Assembly (NCBI GenBank): GCA_963383645.1
Contig: OY726565.1
Coordinates: forward strand, 25,542,466 to 25,606,465
DNA length: 64,000 bases
Origin: Muscardinus avellanarius
Taxonomy: Eukaryota; Chordata; Mammalia; Rodentia; Gliridae
Reading direction: 5' to 3'
The position numbers were made by a program, and so were the translations under genes. The notes beneath the pieces were generated by a model. The model did no database searches and was not told the origin of the DNA. It was given only the letters and a program-made list of their open reading frames with translations. This document shows, one piece after another, positions 35,400-45,915 of the stretch (within the stretch, counting starts at the first letter, position 1; the number at the start of each line of letters is the position of its first letter).

Positions 35400-35561
35400 A
35401 TCTCCTCCTCCTCCTCCTCCTCCTCCTCCTCCTCCTCCTCCTCCTCCTCCTCCTCCTCCTCCTTCTCCTCCTTTTCCTTCTCCTCTTCCTTTGCCTCCTC
35501 CTTCTTCTTCTTCTCTTTCTTCTTCTTCACTTTCTTCTTCTCCTTCTTCGTCTTTTTCCTC
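35400..35561. repeat. Long polypyrimidine tract (TCC)n to (TTC)n
   Basis: A nearly pure C/T run of about 160 bases on the plus strand: about 20 TCC units at 35402-35464, then mixed TTC and TTCTCC. On the minus strand it gives the low-complexity Glu-rich or Gly-rich open frames at 35234-35585, which are artefacts. It adjoins the A-tail side of the next SINE. Confidence 0.95.
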
Positions 35562-35748
35562 AGGAGATTGAACCCAGGGATGCACTACCTCTAGGCCATT
35601 ACCCCAGGCTACATCCCCAGCCCTATTTTATCTTTTTAATTTGAAACAGGGTCTCACTAAGTTATCCTGCACTGGCCTCAAACCTGTGCTTCTCCTGTCA
35701 GCCTCCCAAGTACTGACTGGGATTACAGGCATGCACCCCCGTGGCAAC
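35562..35748 (-). mobile_element. B1-dID SINE, antisense
   Basis: Plus-strand GATTGAACCCAGGGATGCAC, TTTGAAACAGGGTCTCACTAAG and GGGATTACAGGCATGCACCC are the reversed ID and B1 halves. The purine-rich tail (plus-strand pyrimidine tract) follows on its 3' side. Confidence 0.87.
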
Positions 35749-35758
35749 ATAGCAACTT

Positions 35759-35973
35759 CTTTTTTTTTTTTTTTCCCCAGTACTGGGGATGGAACTCGGG
35801 GGCATTCTACCTCCGATCTACACTCCCAGCACTATTTTTTTTTTGTCTTTTTATTTTTAACAGGGTCTCACTGAGTTGCAAAGGACCTCACTAAGTAGCA
35901 AAAGCTGTTTGCGATCCACAATCTTCCAGTCTCAGCCTCCCGAATGTGAATGCGGGGATTACAAGCTTGCACC
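35759..35973 (-). mobile_element. B1-dID SINE, antisense
   Basis: A T16 run (A-tail) then CCAGTACTGGGGATGGAACTC, AACAGGGTCTCACTGAGTTGC and GGGGATTACAAGCTTGCACC. The copy is near complete. Confidence 0.88.
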
Positions 35974-36325
35974 TTCTTCTTAAGGAATACAGACATTAAA
36001 TTCTGAGTTGAGTCACTTAGTTCACATTTTTTCTATAGGGTGACTGGTGATGTCTTATTCAAAAACCTTTCCAGAGGATCTTGATTTTAGTCATCCCTTT
36101 GGCTTCTGAATATTGCCTTCTCTTTGTGCATTGGAATGAAAACTTGCCCTGTGCTCACACTTCAGGTGTATAGATTAGGCCCAGTTGCTGGTGCTGCAGG
36201 GGAGCATGAGAACGTGCTCCATCAGGATAAAAGAGCCCTGAGAAGCACAGAAGCAGAATCCAGCTGGGCTCACCTCTATAACTAGAAGAGGCAAATTTTC
36301 TAAAAGATCTTACTTTCTTGAGTGA

Positions 36326-36560
36326 TTTTTTTTTGAGAAAACTTTATTTAAGCTTTCTCACAACACAGCTGATCAGCTGATTCTCCATAAGTGCCACACT
36401 TGCAAGCAAGCCCTTTCACTTGAGAAAGAACCCCACATGTGGGGTTACTCGGAGGGGGTATACATTCCACGCACCCTTCATCACTTTTAAAGGATTGGGA
36501 GCAGTTGTTCTTAGTTTTGAGCTCTGAAGTTAAACTATTACTGATTTAAAATGAAGGAAA
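36326..36560 (-). pseudogene. Possible processed retrocopy 3' end, source unknown
   Basis: On the minus strand a unique-looking segment ends with AAATAAAGTTTTCTC and a 9-A tail (plus-strand T9 at 36326-36334, TTTATT at 36343-36348). A poly(A) signal about 10 bases before a genomic A-run suggests a reverse-transcribed mRNA end. No open frame in it resembles a protein I recognise, and I could not find a target-site duplication. It could equally be a chance match. Confidence 0.3.
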
Positions 36561-36822
36561 GTCTTCTGTTATTTATAGCCCAGTGGCCCATGGGGTAGTT
36601 TGTGTGATCGGTATAACTTTAACCTTGAAATCTGTTTGCAGTGGGGGCTTTGAAAACGGGAAGGGTGCACATGAGTGCATTAGGGACACTGCTGACAATC
36701 AATGGACCAGAACCTGTGGCCATGAGGCAGGCCCCACGTGAAAGACTGTTCCTTCCAAAATGCCAATAGCACCCTTTTTCAGGTATCATTTGTCAAGCGT
36801 GCATAGAAATGCACAGATATAC

Positions 36823-37038
36823 TTTTATTTTATTTTTTGCCGTGCTGGGGATGGAACTCAAGGACATTCCACCTCCAAGCTACACCCCCAGCCCTCTTTT
36901 TTATTCTTTGTGTTAAAACAGGGTCTCACTAAGTTGCAGAGGGCCTCACTAAGTAGCTAAGGCTGTCCATGAACCTAGATCCTCCTGTCTCAGCCTCCCA
37001 AATGCTGGGATTACAAACATGTGCCACCACAGCCAGCT
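36823..37038 (-). mobile_element. B1-dID SINE, antisense, with target-site duplication
   Basis: Plus-strand GCTGGGGATGGAACTCAAGG, ACAGGGTCTCACTAAGTTGC and TGGGATTACAAACATGTGCC. CAGATATAC flanks it at 36814-36822 and 37039-37047. Confidence 0.9.
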
Positions 37039-37321
37039 CAGATATACAATTTTAGAAGTAAATCTCTGGAGTTGAAACTCAAACCTCCCTATTGAAAATC
37101 AATACAGCCTACCACCTGAGATGCCACACCAAGCACCATGTTTCTCCATGGCGAGCACTTCCACATGCCTTAGATAGGACACTGCTGTGCACTCTGTTTT
37201 TGCATGAAGCTATGGTGAGATGAAGTTGTCATACTGTGCACTTACACTATGGAAGTACTTTCCTATGGAAGTACGTGTCTGCTTGCAGACAGATCTGCCT
37301 CTTCCAAATTTAAGGAGAGGC

Positions 37322-37735
37322 CTTCATATTCTTTTAATCTCAGCATCTGGGAAGCTGAGACCAGAGGATCGCGGTTTGAGGACAGCCTTAGCTTCTTTTT
37401 TGCGAGTCTGGGATGGAACCTAGAGGCATTTGACCTCTGAGCTACATCCCCTGCCCTATGTTTTATTCTTTATTTTGAAACAGGGTCTCACTAAGTTGCA
37501 GAGGGCCTAAGTAGCTGAAACTGTCCACGAACTGCGATCCTCCAGTCTCAGCCTCCTGAATGCTGGGATTACAAGCGTGCGCCACCACGCCCGGCCAGCC
37601 TTAGCTTCTTGGTGAGGTCCTTTGCAACTCAGTGAGACCCTGTTTCAAAATAAAGAATAAAAAATAGGGCTGGAGGTGTAGCTTGGAGGTAGAATGCCCC
37701 TGGTTTCTATCCCCAGTACCAGAAAAAATAATAAT
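37322..37735 (+). mobile_element. B1-dID SINE (outer), split by an antisense SINE
   Basis: The left part (37322-37397) has GAAGCTGAGACCAGAGGATCGC; the right part (37611-37735) has GCAACTCAGTGAGACCCTGTTTC and GGCTGGAGGTGTAGCTTGGAGG. The interruption is the inner SINE with an exact 15-base duplication. Confidence 0.88.
37398..37595 (-). mobile_element. B1-dID SINE (inner), antisense
   Basis: A full-length element with CpG-bearing end (plus-strand GTGCGCCACCACGCCCGGC). CAGCCTTAGCTTCTT flanks it exactly at 37383-37397 and 37596-37610. Because it is opposite to its host, a transcript across both could fold on itself. Confidence 0.93.
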
Positions 37736-38944
37736 AAATGATAAAGTGAAAAGCTAAGTTCTAGAAAATGAAAAATGTTATTGACTTTGTTAGCATTCTC
37801 ACTGGACATTTTTGTGTGAAACAATTATAAAATAAGATGCTATGGCTTTATAGCAAATGTTGATGATTTTGTGAGAATTTCTGTCTGAAGCTTTTATATA
37901 AAGCCATTATAAAATAAGATGCGTTCTAGCCACTGTCATAATTAATGAGCTTGGGACCTTATTATAGGAGATTCAAGAGTTAGAAGGCTCTGCTGTACTT
38001 GTGTAATTCAATGACTTTATTACTAACCAGTAGTTACTAACCAAATGAACTAAGAAATTTATACATATAAATTGTTATATTTGACAGGAGGGCAAATGTG
38101 ACCTTATATAAGTATACAAATTATTATTTCTTGTTTTGTGATATGTGCACTATAATCCATGTGGGATAATATGTTTTTGCATTATATTAAAGTCTGAAAA
38201 CTGGATTTAAACTAATTATGTAGGATTTTGCAGATATATTCTTCATTTGGAACCATGCTGTAGTCTTGTTAATCTGCTTACTAATCAAAAGTTCATATAT
38301 CTTTTGCTATTTTTCTTCCTCTTTTTTATCTTTTGATCTTAAGTTCTTCCTGAGATCACCTGGGGGTCAACTTTATGTAATACTAAGGCCTGGGTTGAGC
38401 TATTAAGTAAATCTCACATAATGAATGTTATTTTGCTCTAGAAATAGCTAAGTGATGGGTTTGAAGGTGTTTCCAGGTGGCCCTAAGCACATGCTTCTTT
38501 GTGGTTCACATATGTCAAATGAAAGCACTTGTATCAATGAAATCCTGTAAATACTTTAGATCTGAATATGTGTGATCCTAGACTATGGTGCCACATGTTC
38601 ATCCCACTGTTCTTCCTAGAACCTAAGACTGTATTGAAGATCTTGCAAACAATAAATGTGTGAATATTTCTTGCTTAATGTATTTCTAATATATTTCCAT
38701 ATCATACATTTTTCTCATTATTTTGCTTTGATGGTCAGGGTACACCTCTAAAGCAAAAAGAAAAATAATAATAACTGTGTGGAGGTTGCATTGCTAAAGT
38801 TCTTTAGATAATCTATGCACTGATTTGACAGGGAGTATTCAGGCTTTCCCTGACATGCTCTGCTACAATACACTCCTCTATGACAAGGCGTAGCCCTGTT
38901 AGGGCCTTCTGAGATGCTGCTCCTTCCACCCTTGCTGTGTGTCT

Positions 38945-39100
38945 GCGTGGCTCTGCTACTTAGTGAGGCCCTTCACAGCTCAGTGAAACCCTCTTTTAAA
39001 ACGTTTTTAAAAAGACTAAAAAATGGCTGGGGGTGTAGCTCACCCCAGTACTGCAAAAAAAAGAAAAGAAAAACACAACAACAACAACAACAACAACCTC
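38945..39100 (+). mobile_element. Truncated B1-dID SINE with (AAC)n tail
   Basis: GCTACTTAGTGAGGCCCTTC, CTCAGTGAAACCCTCTTTT and GGCTGGGGGTGTAGCTCACCCC are present; the ID half lacks the middle. An A-rich tail grades into (AAC)n at 39074-39100. Confidence 0.8.
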
Positions 39101-39329
39101 TGTTTACCATCACAGTGAATCTCTTATAGCACAGAGCATTATCTTCAAAGTATCACAAGGATATCAATATCTAAAACACAAATAAGCATATTTTATGCTT
39201 ATGTAAGTCACAGAAAAGAGTTTCTGGAGGCGCAAATTGTATCTAGCTCAGGAAATAAGCATATTCAAGAAACAGAACGTTTTTCTCTTAACATGTACAG
39301 AGATCTTAAACCTAATCCATTCTTTTTCG

Positions 39330-39330
39330 T

Positions 39331-39377
<47 letters not shown>

Positions 39378-39438
39378 TGGAACCTAGGTCCTCATACATA
39401 TTAGGCAAACTCTTGACAACTGAGCTACCCCCAACCGT
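39330..39438 (-). mobile_element. ID-type SINE, antisense, with (GT)n tail
   Basis: (GT)n occupies 39330-39376. Next to it the minus strand reads GGGGGTAGCTCAGTTGTCAAG and ATGTATGAGGACCTAGGTTC, the shape of a tRNA-derived rodent ID element without a B1 half. The (CA)n on the minus strand takes the place of its 3' tail. Confidence 0.75.
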
Positions 39439-39564
39439 TGTTAAAGTATCTTATGTTGATAAAGGATGTTTGGGAGGATCCCTCAGTCTTTCCCCTTTTC
39501 CTACATTGTTGATGTTCCTAGTCCTTTGGAGTTATAAACTGCCATGTTAAAACATGAGGCTGTT

Positions 39565-39750
39565 GCTGGGCGTGGTGGTGCACGCTTGTAATCCCCGCGC
39601 TTGAGAAGCAGAGACAGGAGTATCGCGCAGGTTCGAAGCCAGCCGCGCTGGTTTAAGAGACCATGTTTCCAAATAAAAGATATAAAATAAGTCTGGGAGT
39701 GTAACCCAGAGGTAGAAGGGTTCCATCCCCAGTACCACCAAAGGAAAAAA
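39565..39750 (+). mobile_element. B1-dID SINE, deleted CpG-rich variant
   Basis: GCTGGGCGTGGTGGTGCACGC, TAATCCCCGCGCTTGAG and ATCGCGCAGGTTCGAAGCC retain many CpGs. After CCAGCC it jumps to a GGTTTAAGAGACC motif, missing the usual CAGCTACTTAGTGAG part. It shares this with copies at 58882 and 61656. Confidence 0.9.
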
Positions 39751-40366
39751 ATAAAAACCATGGGGTTGCTGTTCTAATTTTTTTATAAAAAGATAGTCTT
39801 CTAAAAGTCAATAATTTGATAAATATCTGACTCTTAAAATGCATTGATTCACATATCTTCATGCATTTATTGTCATTTATTAAAATCGTGAGCTGTTTGT
39901 TCCTTTCATTTCCCTTCATTGATGGGATAAGGTCTAGATTTTTATATTATATTGTCCCCAATGTTAAGCAGAACTCTTAGTATTTTTATTTAGCCAGTAT
40001 CTGGCTTTCAGTCAGAAACCCTGTGATAGAGACCTCACACACCTTGTCAGAGTTATTTGAAAGAAGATATTAAAAATCAATTTGAGTTATTTGGGTATGA
40101 TTTTCATTTCCCCAAAAAATTTCACTATCAAGAATTTGCCTATTTGGGCCTTTTTATTTTAGCTGTATATTTTTAAGATCCTCATTTCCTTTTTTTTCCT
40201 AATCTAATATTTAATTTAATATGTGGCTAATGCAGAACAGATGGCTAATATATGATTTGCGTTAAGTGAAGAAACTGCATAAATCACACAAATTCAGAAA
40301 ATGGTCATTATATTGCTGAGTTACCATAGGACACTCTTACCTTTTCTCTCTCTTTCTCTCATTTAG

Positions 40367-40444
40367 GTCACCGAGGACAGAAGGGAGAAAGAGGAGAACC
40401 TGGAATCGGGCTGCCAGGCAGTCCAGGTCTTCCCGGGACTTCAG
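40367..40444 (+). CDS. COL19A1: COL19A1 exon, COL1 domain, 78 nt
   Basis: Phase-1 exon between a strong polypyrimidine acceptor (TCTCTTTCTCTCATTTAG) and the donor GTAGTA. It encodes GHRGQKGERGEP, then an imperfection where the triplet is short by one residue (GI before GLP), then GSPGLPGTS. COL1 domains of FACIT collagens carry two such imperfections; this is the first. The GTAGTA donor is weak at +4 to +6. Confidence 0.94.
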
Positions 40445-40606
40445 GTAGTACTGATTTTATTTCCTGACACAAGCAAGCCTCTCTAAATGGGAACTTGCTT
40501 CCCTGTGGTCCTTACATGTCCTGTCGAATGGTTCGTGTTGATTGGAAGGAAGGAGAGTGGGTGATTGATATATGACCTACATTCTAATGGGATGTTGTAT
40601 CTCACT

Positions 40607-40623
40607 AGCCCTGGGTTTTCCAG
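40607..40623 (+). promoter_or_regulatory. COL19A1: Two candidate splice acceptors 15 bases apart
   Basis: AG at 40607-40608 and AG at 40622-40623 both precede an in-frame continuation. The first adds five residues (ALGFP) and creates a second COL1 imperfection (GTSAL before GFP). The second gives an uninterrupted helix but has a better pyrimidine run just upstream (GGGTTTTC). I chose the first because two COL1 imperfections are typical of the family. Confidence 0.6.
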
Positions 40624-40736
40624 GCTCACCAGGTGCTCCTGGGCCCCAGGGCCCCCCAGGACCCAGTGGAAGATGTAACCCAGAAGATTGTCTCCATCCC
40701 GTGCCTCGTCCCCATCAGCGGACAGGTGGAAAATGA
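40609..40736 (+). CDS. COL19A1: COL19A1 terminal coding exon, COL1 end and NC1, stop
   Basis: Completes a glycine-proximal codon from the previous phase-1 exon and reads ALGFPGSPGAPGPQGPPGPS, then the NC1 tail GRCNPEDCLHPVPRPHQRTG followed by GK and TGA at 40734-40736. The two cysteines are separated by four residues, the FACIT pattern at the COL1/NC1 border thought to form interchain disulphides. The preceding intron is only 164 bases. If the alternative acceptor at 40623 is used, the exon is 113 bases and the protein five residues shorter. Confidence 0.93.
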
Positions 40737-43700
40737 ACACACCTGAGTTTCAGGAATAACTTGGTTCCTGGTGATACCTCCTTGCCACTGGAGCTATGTA
40801 TTTTCTGTCAAACTCTTACAATTTGTGGACTGCTTTTTTATTTTCTTTCAGTGTAGGTCAGACATTAAAAGCAACAGTTTGAATTTTCTTCCTATGATGA
40901 TTACAAATTGATTTTTTAAAATTTTTCCCAAATTCATTCTATACATTTTGCCTTATCATTACTATTATTTTTCTTCAGTTTTGCATGGAAAATTGCAAGC
41001 ACGTCTTGTCATTAGCTTTTCTTCCAAAAGAAATTGCAAAATATAATTTGGCAGACTGATGATGATGTACGTTTGTAGACTCATTAACATTGGTTGACCT
41101 TTTATTTCTGAATTTTAAAGTAGCAGACTTATCTTGAAGTTTCTTTAGTGTTAAGTTTGCTATCATTGCTTTTTTAAAAAAACTTGTCAATTGTTTTTGT
41201 GACAATGCATTTCTTCTATTGATTTTTTAAAATTTTTTACAAGAATTCATATGCCATCCTATATCCATCCTACTTATACAAAAATTATATAGGCAATAAG
41301 AGCTTGTTTGGTAACGTATTTTGGAAAAAAACACAGGATATTTATCAGGGAGCCCAGAAACTCGCCATAGCCAACTTCTGAAATGATCTTGCCTACAGTT
41401 TTTATAATGAGCTCAATTCAAAGTAATCACCACCGACATGAATACATACTGCATGGGGGAGAATGAGCAAATGCCAATTGTTTTACGAGTTCCAGAGGGA
41501 AAGCCCAGCATTTCTCATTCTCTGACAAGAAGAAAGCTGTTTTCCCTAAGAGGTGTTCGGTGGTGAAGGCACCAAGCTGTCTTTGGTACTGGTGAAGTTT
41601 AAACAGTCTAGCAAGATATTTGGCCGGTGTACCCATTGTCTTTCTGACATCGTGACCCCCAGACTTTAAGAAAAGAACTGGCAGCCAGAACAAGGGACAG
41701 AATTCGCAGCAACTGGAAGAGCAGCCTACCTGCCCTAGAAGGTGGATGTGTGGTGTCAGCAGGTGCACATTGGGAAGGTGAAGCCCGATAGCTCTCATGG
41801 AGGAGAATGTTTCTCCTGAAGCTGCAGCAAGAGGTGCGGGACCACACACACAACTCACGCGCAGAAGGAAGAGCTGACACATGCCTTACGACCACATGCT
41901 TTCAAAGAAACCCAACTACAATGCTCATCGACAGCAGTGCTAAATGCCGTTTGTGTTGCCCACCTGTACAGTAGGTTGAGAAACTGTTGGTTGAAAACGA
42001 CTGATTTTACAGAGTAGCGGGCACGAGGATGCTGCTGAAATCTATCTGGTGGGTCCCAAGCACGCTGGTAACGTGGAGAGCCCTCCTGCCACAGAAATCA
42101 AGAGCTCACACCTCTCTCAGGAGCAGTGCGGAGCCTAATTTGACAGACACGGGGTAGGCTGATTGCTTTTGTCTGTTAGCTGAAACATGAGCTTAGAAAA
42201 GCAAGCCCACTGAAATTGGAAAAAGCCGTGGAGAGCTGTGCCTGAGGGTATGCCTAGATTAAGGCAGGGTTGGTTTAAATGCACCCGTGACTTGAACTGG
42301 TTTTGTTATAGATGAATGAACTGCTGGTCAGGTACTGTCTACATGGCTGTGCATACATACAGCCTTTTAGTTATTTCATACTGAATTTTGCTATATATTT
42401 TAATTCCAAGTTTATTTATTTTTCCAGGGTTATTTATTTTAACTGTTTTTAAATTTAAATTGATTTTTCTTCATTTTCTTTCCTGTGCAATACCTACAAT
42501 GGTGCTGTGTTTCAAATTTACACAATTGGAATACACATGTGTTTTCTTAGTAAAACAATTTATCCAAAAAAGTGTACATAGATTTAAAATTTGGTGCTAT
42601 GTGTATATCTTGAGATTTTAATTTGTTGAATTTTCTGAAAGCTTACAGCTTATATTACACAGTAATTTACTTGAATTTCTCATAAAGTTAAACATTTTAT
42701 GTTTCCAAGGATTATATTTTCACAATAGTAGGTTGTTCATCCTTTTGCTTCTTGGTTAATTGAAAAACAAAACGTTATCATTTTAATGTTTTCATGGACT
42801 TTTGTGTTGATGATAATTAACATATTTTTGTTTTCTATTTTAGTTGATCTTTCATATATATGTAAAGATGCAATAATTTTCTTGTTTTATAAATTCTTTT
42901 TATTTTAATGCTACAGAATATGTCATGTTACCTTTCTTATAGAGTACAGTTAGGAATCTTTTTTCTAAATTCCATAAATGCTTGACTGGCTTGTTCCTGT
43001 TTCAAAGATTTTGTTTTATGCAGGTAATTTTAATAGTGGAAAAGATAAAATATAATGTTATATTACAAAGTGGAACCGTCACAATTATTCAAGCTCATTT
43101 TTTGGTAACTGGGACATATGCCTTAATCTGACATAGAGGGATAGTACTATTTTACACAGTGAAAATCTCAAATCCTGCTACTATTATTTATCTTCAAACA
43201 CTTTTTTTCCTGCCTCAGCTCTCTTCATATGTTTATCCAAGAGCTGGAAGAACCCTGGGTGTAGCTAACATAACACCAAATAAAGTAGCGATTTGGCAGG
43301 TGCCAAATTCCTCTAATAATAAAAAGAAAATAAATAATTTGGACCCCAAAGTAGTGTGAGAAATTTCCCTCTAAATAATTTGATGGTTGGCAATTCTTTT
43401 GTGACATTTTATTCTATTCCAAAACATTTTTTACTTCCAAATAGATGTCGGTGATTCAGGGGGGAATTATTAAACTTCTTTTTTGCACTCCAGATCACCT
43501 AAGTTTTTAACTGCAAAATACTTGTGGTCAATGATGACAAATTACGATTAAAACTATTTTTTTCATATTCAAGTGTGTTTAAATTCCTGTCTTAAATTTT
43601 ATACCAAGACCAGTAAGGTTTGACTTCAGTTAATATTTATGGTCTTTGGAATATAAAGAAAAAAGGAGGAATGACTCCTGTGTTTGTTCATTGTTCTTTC

Positions 43701-44518
43701 CAACTGAAGACATTACTACCTGTAACCATAACAGAAGCACAGCCAGTCTTAACTTTTGACTCACTTGATCAAAGAACCCCACATGCTTATTTCTGAATCT
43801 CATGACATTGTTAAAATTTTGGCTACTTATAGAGCTTAAGTAATTATTTTAAGGTGTGTTGTCTGAAAAATATTGTCACCTGATGTTTGGCTTGTAAATT
43901 ATTTTTTATGAATATATTTAGGCATTAAACAGGTTTGGCTTTTCTGTACTCTCACCTCCTGGGAACCTCTGATATACCTCCTTTTGTCCACAAGATGGTG
44001 TCTAAGGCTGTTTGTTCAAAACTGAACAAACTCAGAAAAGTATAGTCCAAGAACAGTTTAATGGACAACTAAATCAGATTTTTGCCCTTGCATTTTTTAA
44101 ACTTTTGTAAATAATTTTTGTTAATTTATGTTTTATTTGTTAATTTATGCTTTTTCCTAATTTTAAAGAACTTTATGAAGCAGGCACAATAGCCTTCGGT
44201 ATGTTGTTTTATTTCTTCAGTACATATATCCATAAATATATACTTACATGCTTAAAGTGCAAGTTTACTTTTATAATTTTGTCTGTATCCTACCCTCGTA
44301 GTTTACTGATTTCTATGAAGACACCTAGGTAATTGTCTTCTCTTTTAGACAAACACTTTTTTTGAAAGACATAAAGCTTATCACAAGAAGTAAAAAATTT
44401 ATAAAATTACATAATGTCTAAAATTCATATGTTTTAAGATAATTAAAATTTTGGATTTATATAATGCTTTTTTTTTCAAGAAAGATATCACTATATACAA
44501 AAGTAAAATAGAAACAAT

Positions 44519-44730
44519 GAGCCAGGTGTGGTAGCACACGCTTGTAATCCCAGTACTGGGGAGGCTGAGACAGGAGGATCGCAGGTTTGAGGGCAGCCTC
44601 AGCTACTTACTGAGGCTCTCCACAACTTAGTGAGACCCTGTTTCAAAATAAAGAATTAAATATAGGGCTGGGGATGTTGCTTGGGGGTAGAATGCCTCTA
44701 AGTCCAATCCCAGTACTACAAAAAAATTGG
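44519..44730 (+). mobile_element. B1-dID SINE in the 3'UTR
   Basis: GAGCCAGGTGTGGTAGCACACG, GGGAGGCTGAGACAGGAGGATC and GGCTGGGGATGTTGCTTGGGGG, ending CCAGTACTACAAAAAAA. It is the only SINE in about 8 kb and lies in the sense orientation of the mRNA. Confidence 0.9.
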
Positions 44731-45551
44731 CTTTTAAAATGTCATTTTTGTAATAATATTCTGAGACTGATAATTCCTAGGTTAAATGGTATGCTGAGGT
44801 TGTTTCAGTCAGTCCTCAGAACAGTTTTATAGATTTGTTCCTTGCTCTTGTTCTTAAATATGATCCGCACTTGTCTCTACTCACCTTCTTAAGACACACG
44901 GTGTTTACTGTCCTGGTTTCCCAGTATTGTGTCTTAGTACTTTCGAATATTACTTAGTGTTCAACACTCTGCTTTTATACCTTTCCTCTCACAAGATTAC
45001 CCAGGCTTCTAAGAGTAAGAGATGCAGAAAAGAGTTTAATTAGAATCTCTTATGCCTATTTACTTCAAAGTGATTTAGCTCATTGAATTGTATTCATTTA
45101 TTGTCTGTTAAAAGTATCATTAATTACATTCAATGCATTCACCTACTAGGAGTCTCAGGAAACATGATAGTTTTAGTTTTATATGTTTCTGATATAGCTG
45201 GTTCTAAAAATCTAGACAGTTCACTCAACAAAGACATGTCAGAGTTATCTGGTCAGTTTGGTTAAACTGAATGGAGCGCCAGGCAAACATGGAGACAAGT
45301 GGACCCCGCCCAGAAGACATTTGCCTGAAAGATATGACAGGCTTTTAACACCAAAGCTACAGCTAAGGAAATCTGGGAAGAAAACTTCACCTGTAGCTCA
45401 ACTGTGAGTCATACATGATGCAATTCAAGGAGTTAGCTACTTGCTTCATGAATTTGTCAAAAATGAGCACCCATGAAGTGGGGGTTTCACTAAACTTAGA
45501 GAGTAGTCACAAGATTTACATTTAACAGACATGTATGTCTTGTTTGACCAC

Positions 45552-45557
45552 AATAAA
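45552..45557 (+). promoter_or_regulatory. COL19A1: Candidate poly(A) signal AATAAA
   Basis: AATAAA in CACAATAAACTTATG, followed within 30 bases by ATGAGTGTAAGG. It could be an upstream alternative end. Confidence 0.35.
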
Positions 45558-45890
45558 CTTATGAGTGTAAGGATACTAGTGATTTTACAACTTTTTATTT
45601 TGCTGGGTTAAAGTATATTTTAGGGATAAATATTTTAGAAGTTATGTATTTAAATTCAGATTGTAATATGGCATATTTTATAACTATTTATTTTTAAAAT
45701 AACATTGGAATGTAATTTCTTTTTTCTTTTGTTCTCTATCTTACCTCGTCAAACTATTTAAGGTTTAATTCATTGTTCATTGTACTCATGTTAAATATAA
45801 TGGCATTCATTTTATTCTATGTCCCAAGTGGAGGTCATGCCTTGATTCCTGTATCTTCATTTTGCATAATGAGCTTGTGGCCATCTCAGC

Positions 45891-45896
45891 AATAAA
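45891..45896 (+). promoter_or_regulatory. COL19A1: Candidate poly(A) signal AATAAA
   Basis: AATAAA in CAGCAATAAAGGATTTG. It gives a 3'UTR of about 5.2 kb, close to the long human type as I remember it. Confidence 0.5.
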
Positions 45897-45915
45897 GGAT
45901 TTGACCCTAAATCAA

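Larger units (their letters stand above)
31887..40366. other. COL19A1 intron, 8.5 kb
   Basis: It contains an (AAAT)n run (32309-32356), unassigned text at 32360-33525, 33750-35390, 35980-36800 and 37740-38940, SINEs from 33.5 kb onward, a long pyrimidine repeat at 35.4 kb, a possible retrocopy at 36.3 kb, a nested SINE pair at 37.3-37.7 kb, (GT)n with an ID-type element at 39.3 kb and a SINE at 39.6 kb. The stretch 39760-40350 holds nothing recognised. Confidence 0.6.
1..45915 (+). other. COL19A1: COL19A1 gene, 3' portion (ten coding exons plus 3'UTR)
   Basis: Collagen alpha-1(XIX) is a secreted fibril-associated-type (FACIT) chain of basement-membrane zones that forms homotrimers; this is family knowledge. 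The window enters the gene in an intron. Ten exons with AG/GT borders sum to 789 bases and read without a stop through 262 codons to TGA at 40734-40736. Six phase-0 exons of Gly-X-Y triplets (45, 45, 63, 36, 45 and 153 bases) come first. Exons of 67, 129, 78 and 128 bases follow, joined at phase-1 junctions. The order is collagenous domain, NC2 helix, COL1, NC1. The C-terminal CNPEDC pair and the HQRTGG ending, as I remember them from human type XIX collagen, identify the gene; the neighbouring convergent COL9A1 supports it. The 5' two thirds of the gene lie outside the window. The end given is the middle poly(A) candidate. Confidence 0.93.
40737..45915 (+). other. COL19A1: COL19A1 3'UTR
   Basis: Starts right after the stop. 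The 7.4 kb downstream of the stop is AT-rich and holds a single recognised transposon (SINE at 44519), in contrast to flanking DNA, which fits a transcribed, retained 3'UTR; type XIX collagen mRNA is known for a long 3'UTR. AU-rich motifs occur (TTTATTTATTTTT near 42411) and a Pumilio-like TGTAAATA lies at 44106-44113. The end is set about 20 bases after AATAAA at 45891. A longer form to about 48155 is possible. Confidence 0.7.

Noticed and set aside
35234..35594. Glu-rich, Gly-rich and Ser-rich open frames
   Set aside because: They are translations of the (TCC)n/(TTC)n tract in different frames.
39377..39438. tRNA gene
   Set aside because: The tRNA-like text is an ID-type SINE half; it lacks a full cloverleaf. 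The same applies to the ID halves of all B1-dID copies.
40624..40736. Downstream acceptor as the primary start of the last COL19A1 exon
   Set aside because: Usable, but it removes the second COL1 imperfection expected for FACIT chains; kept as an alternative rather than as the main call.
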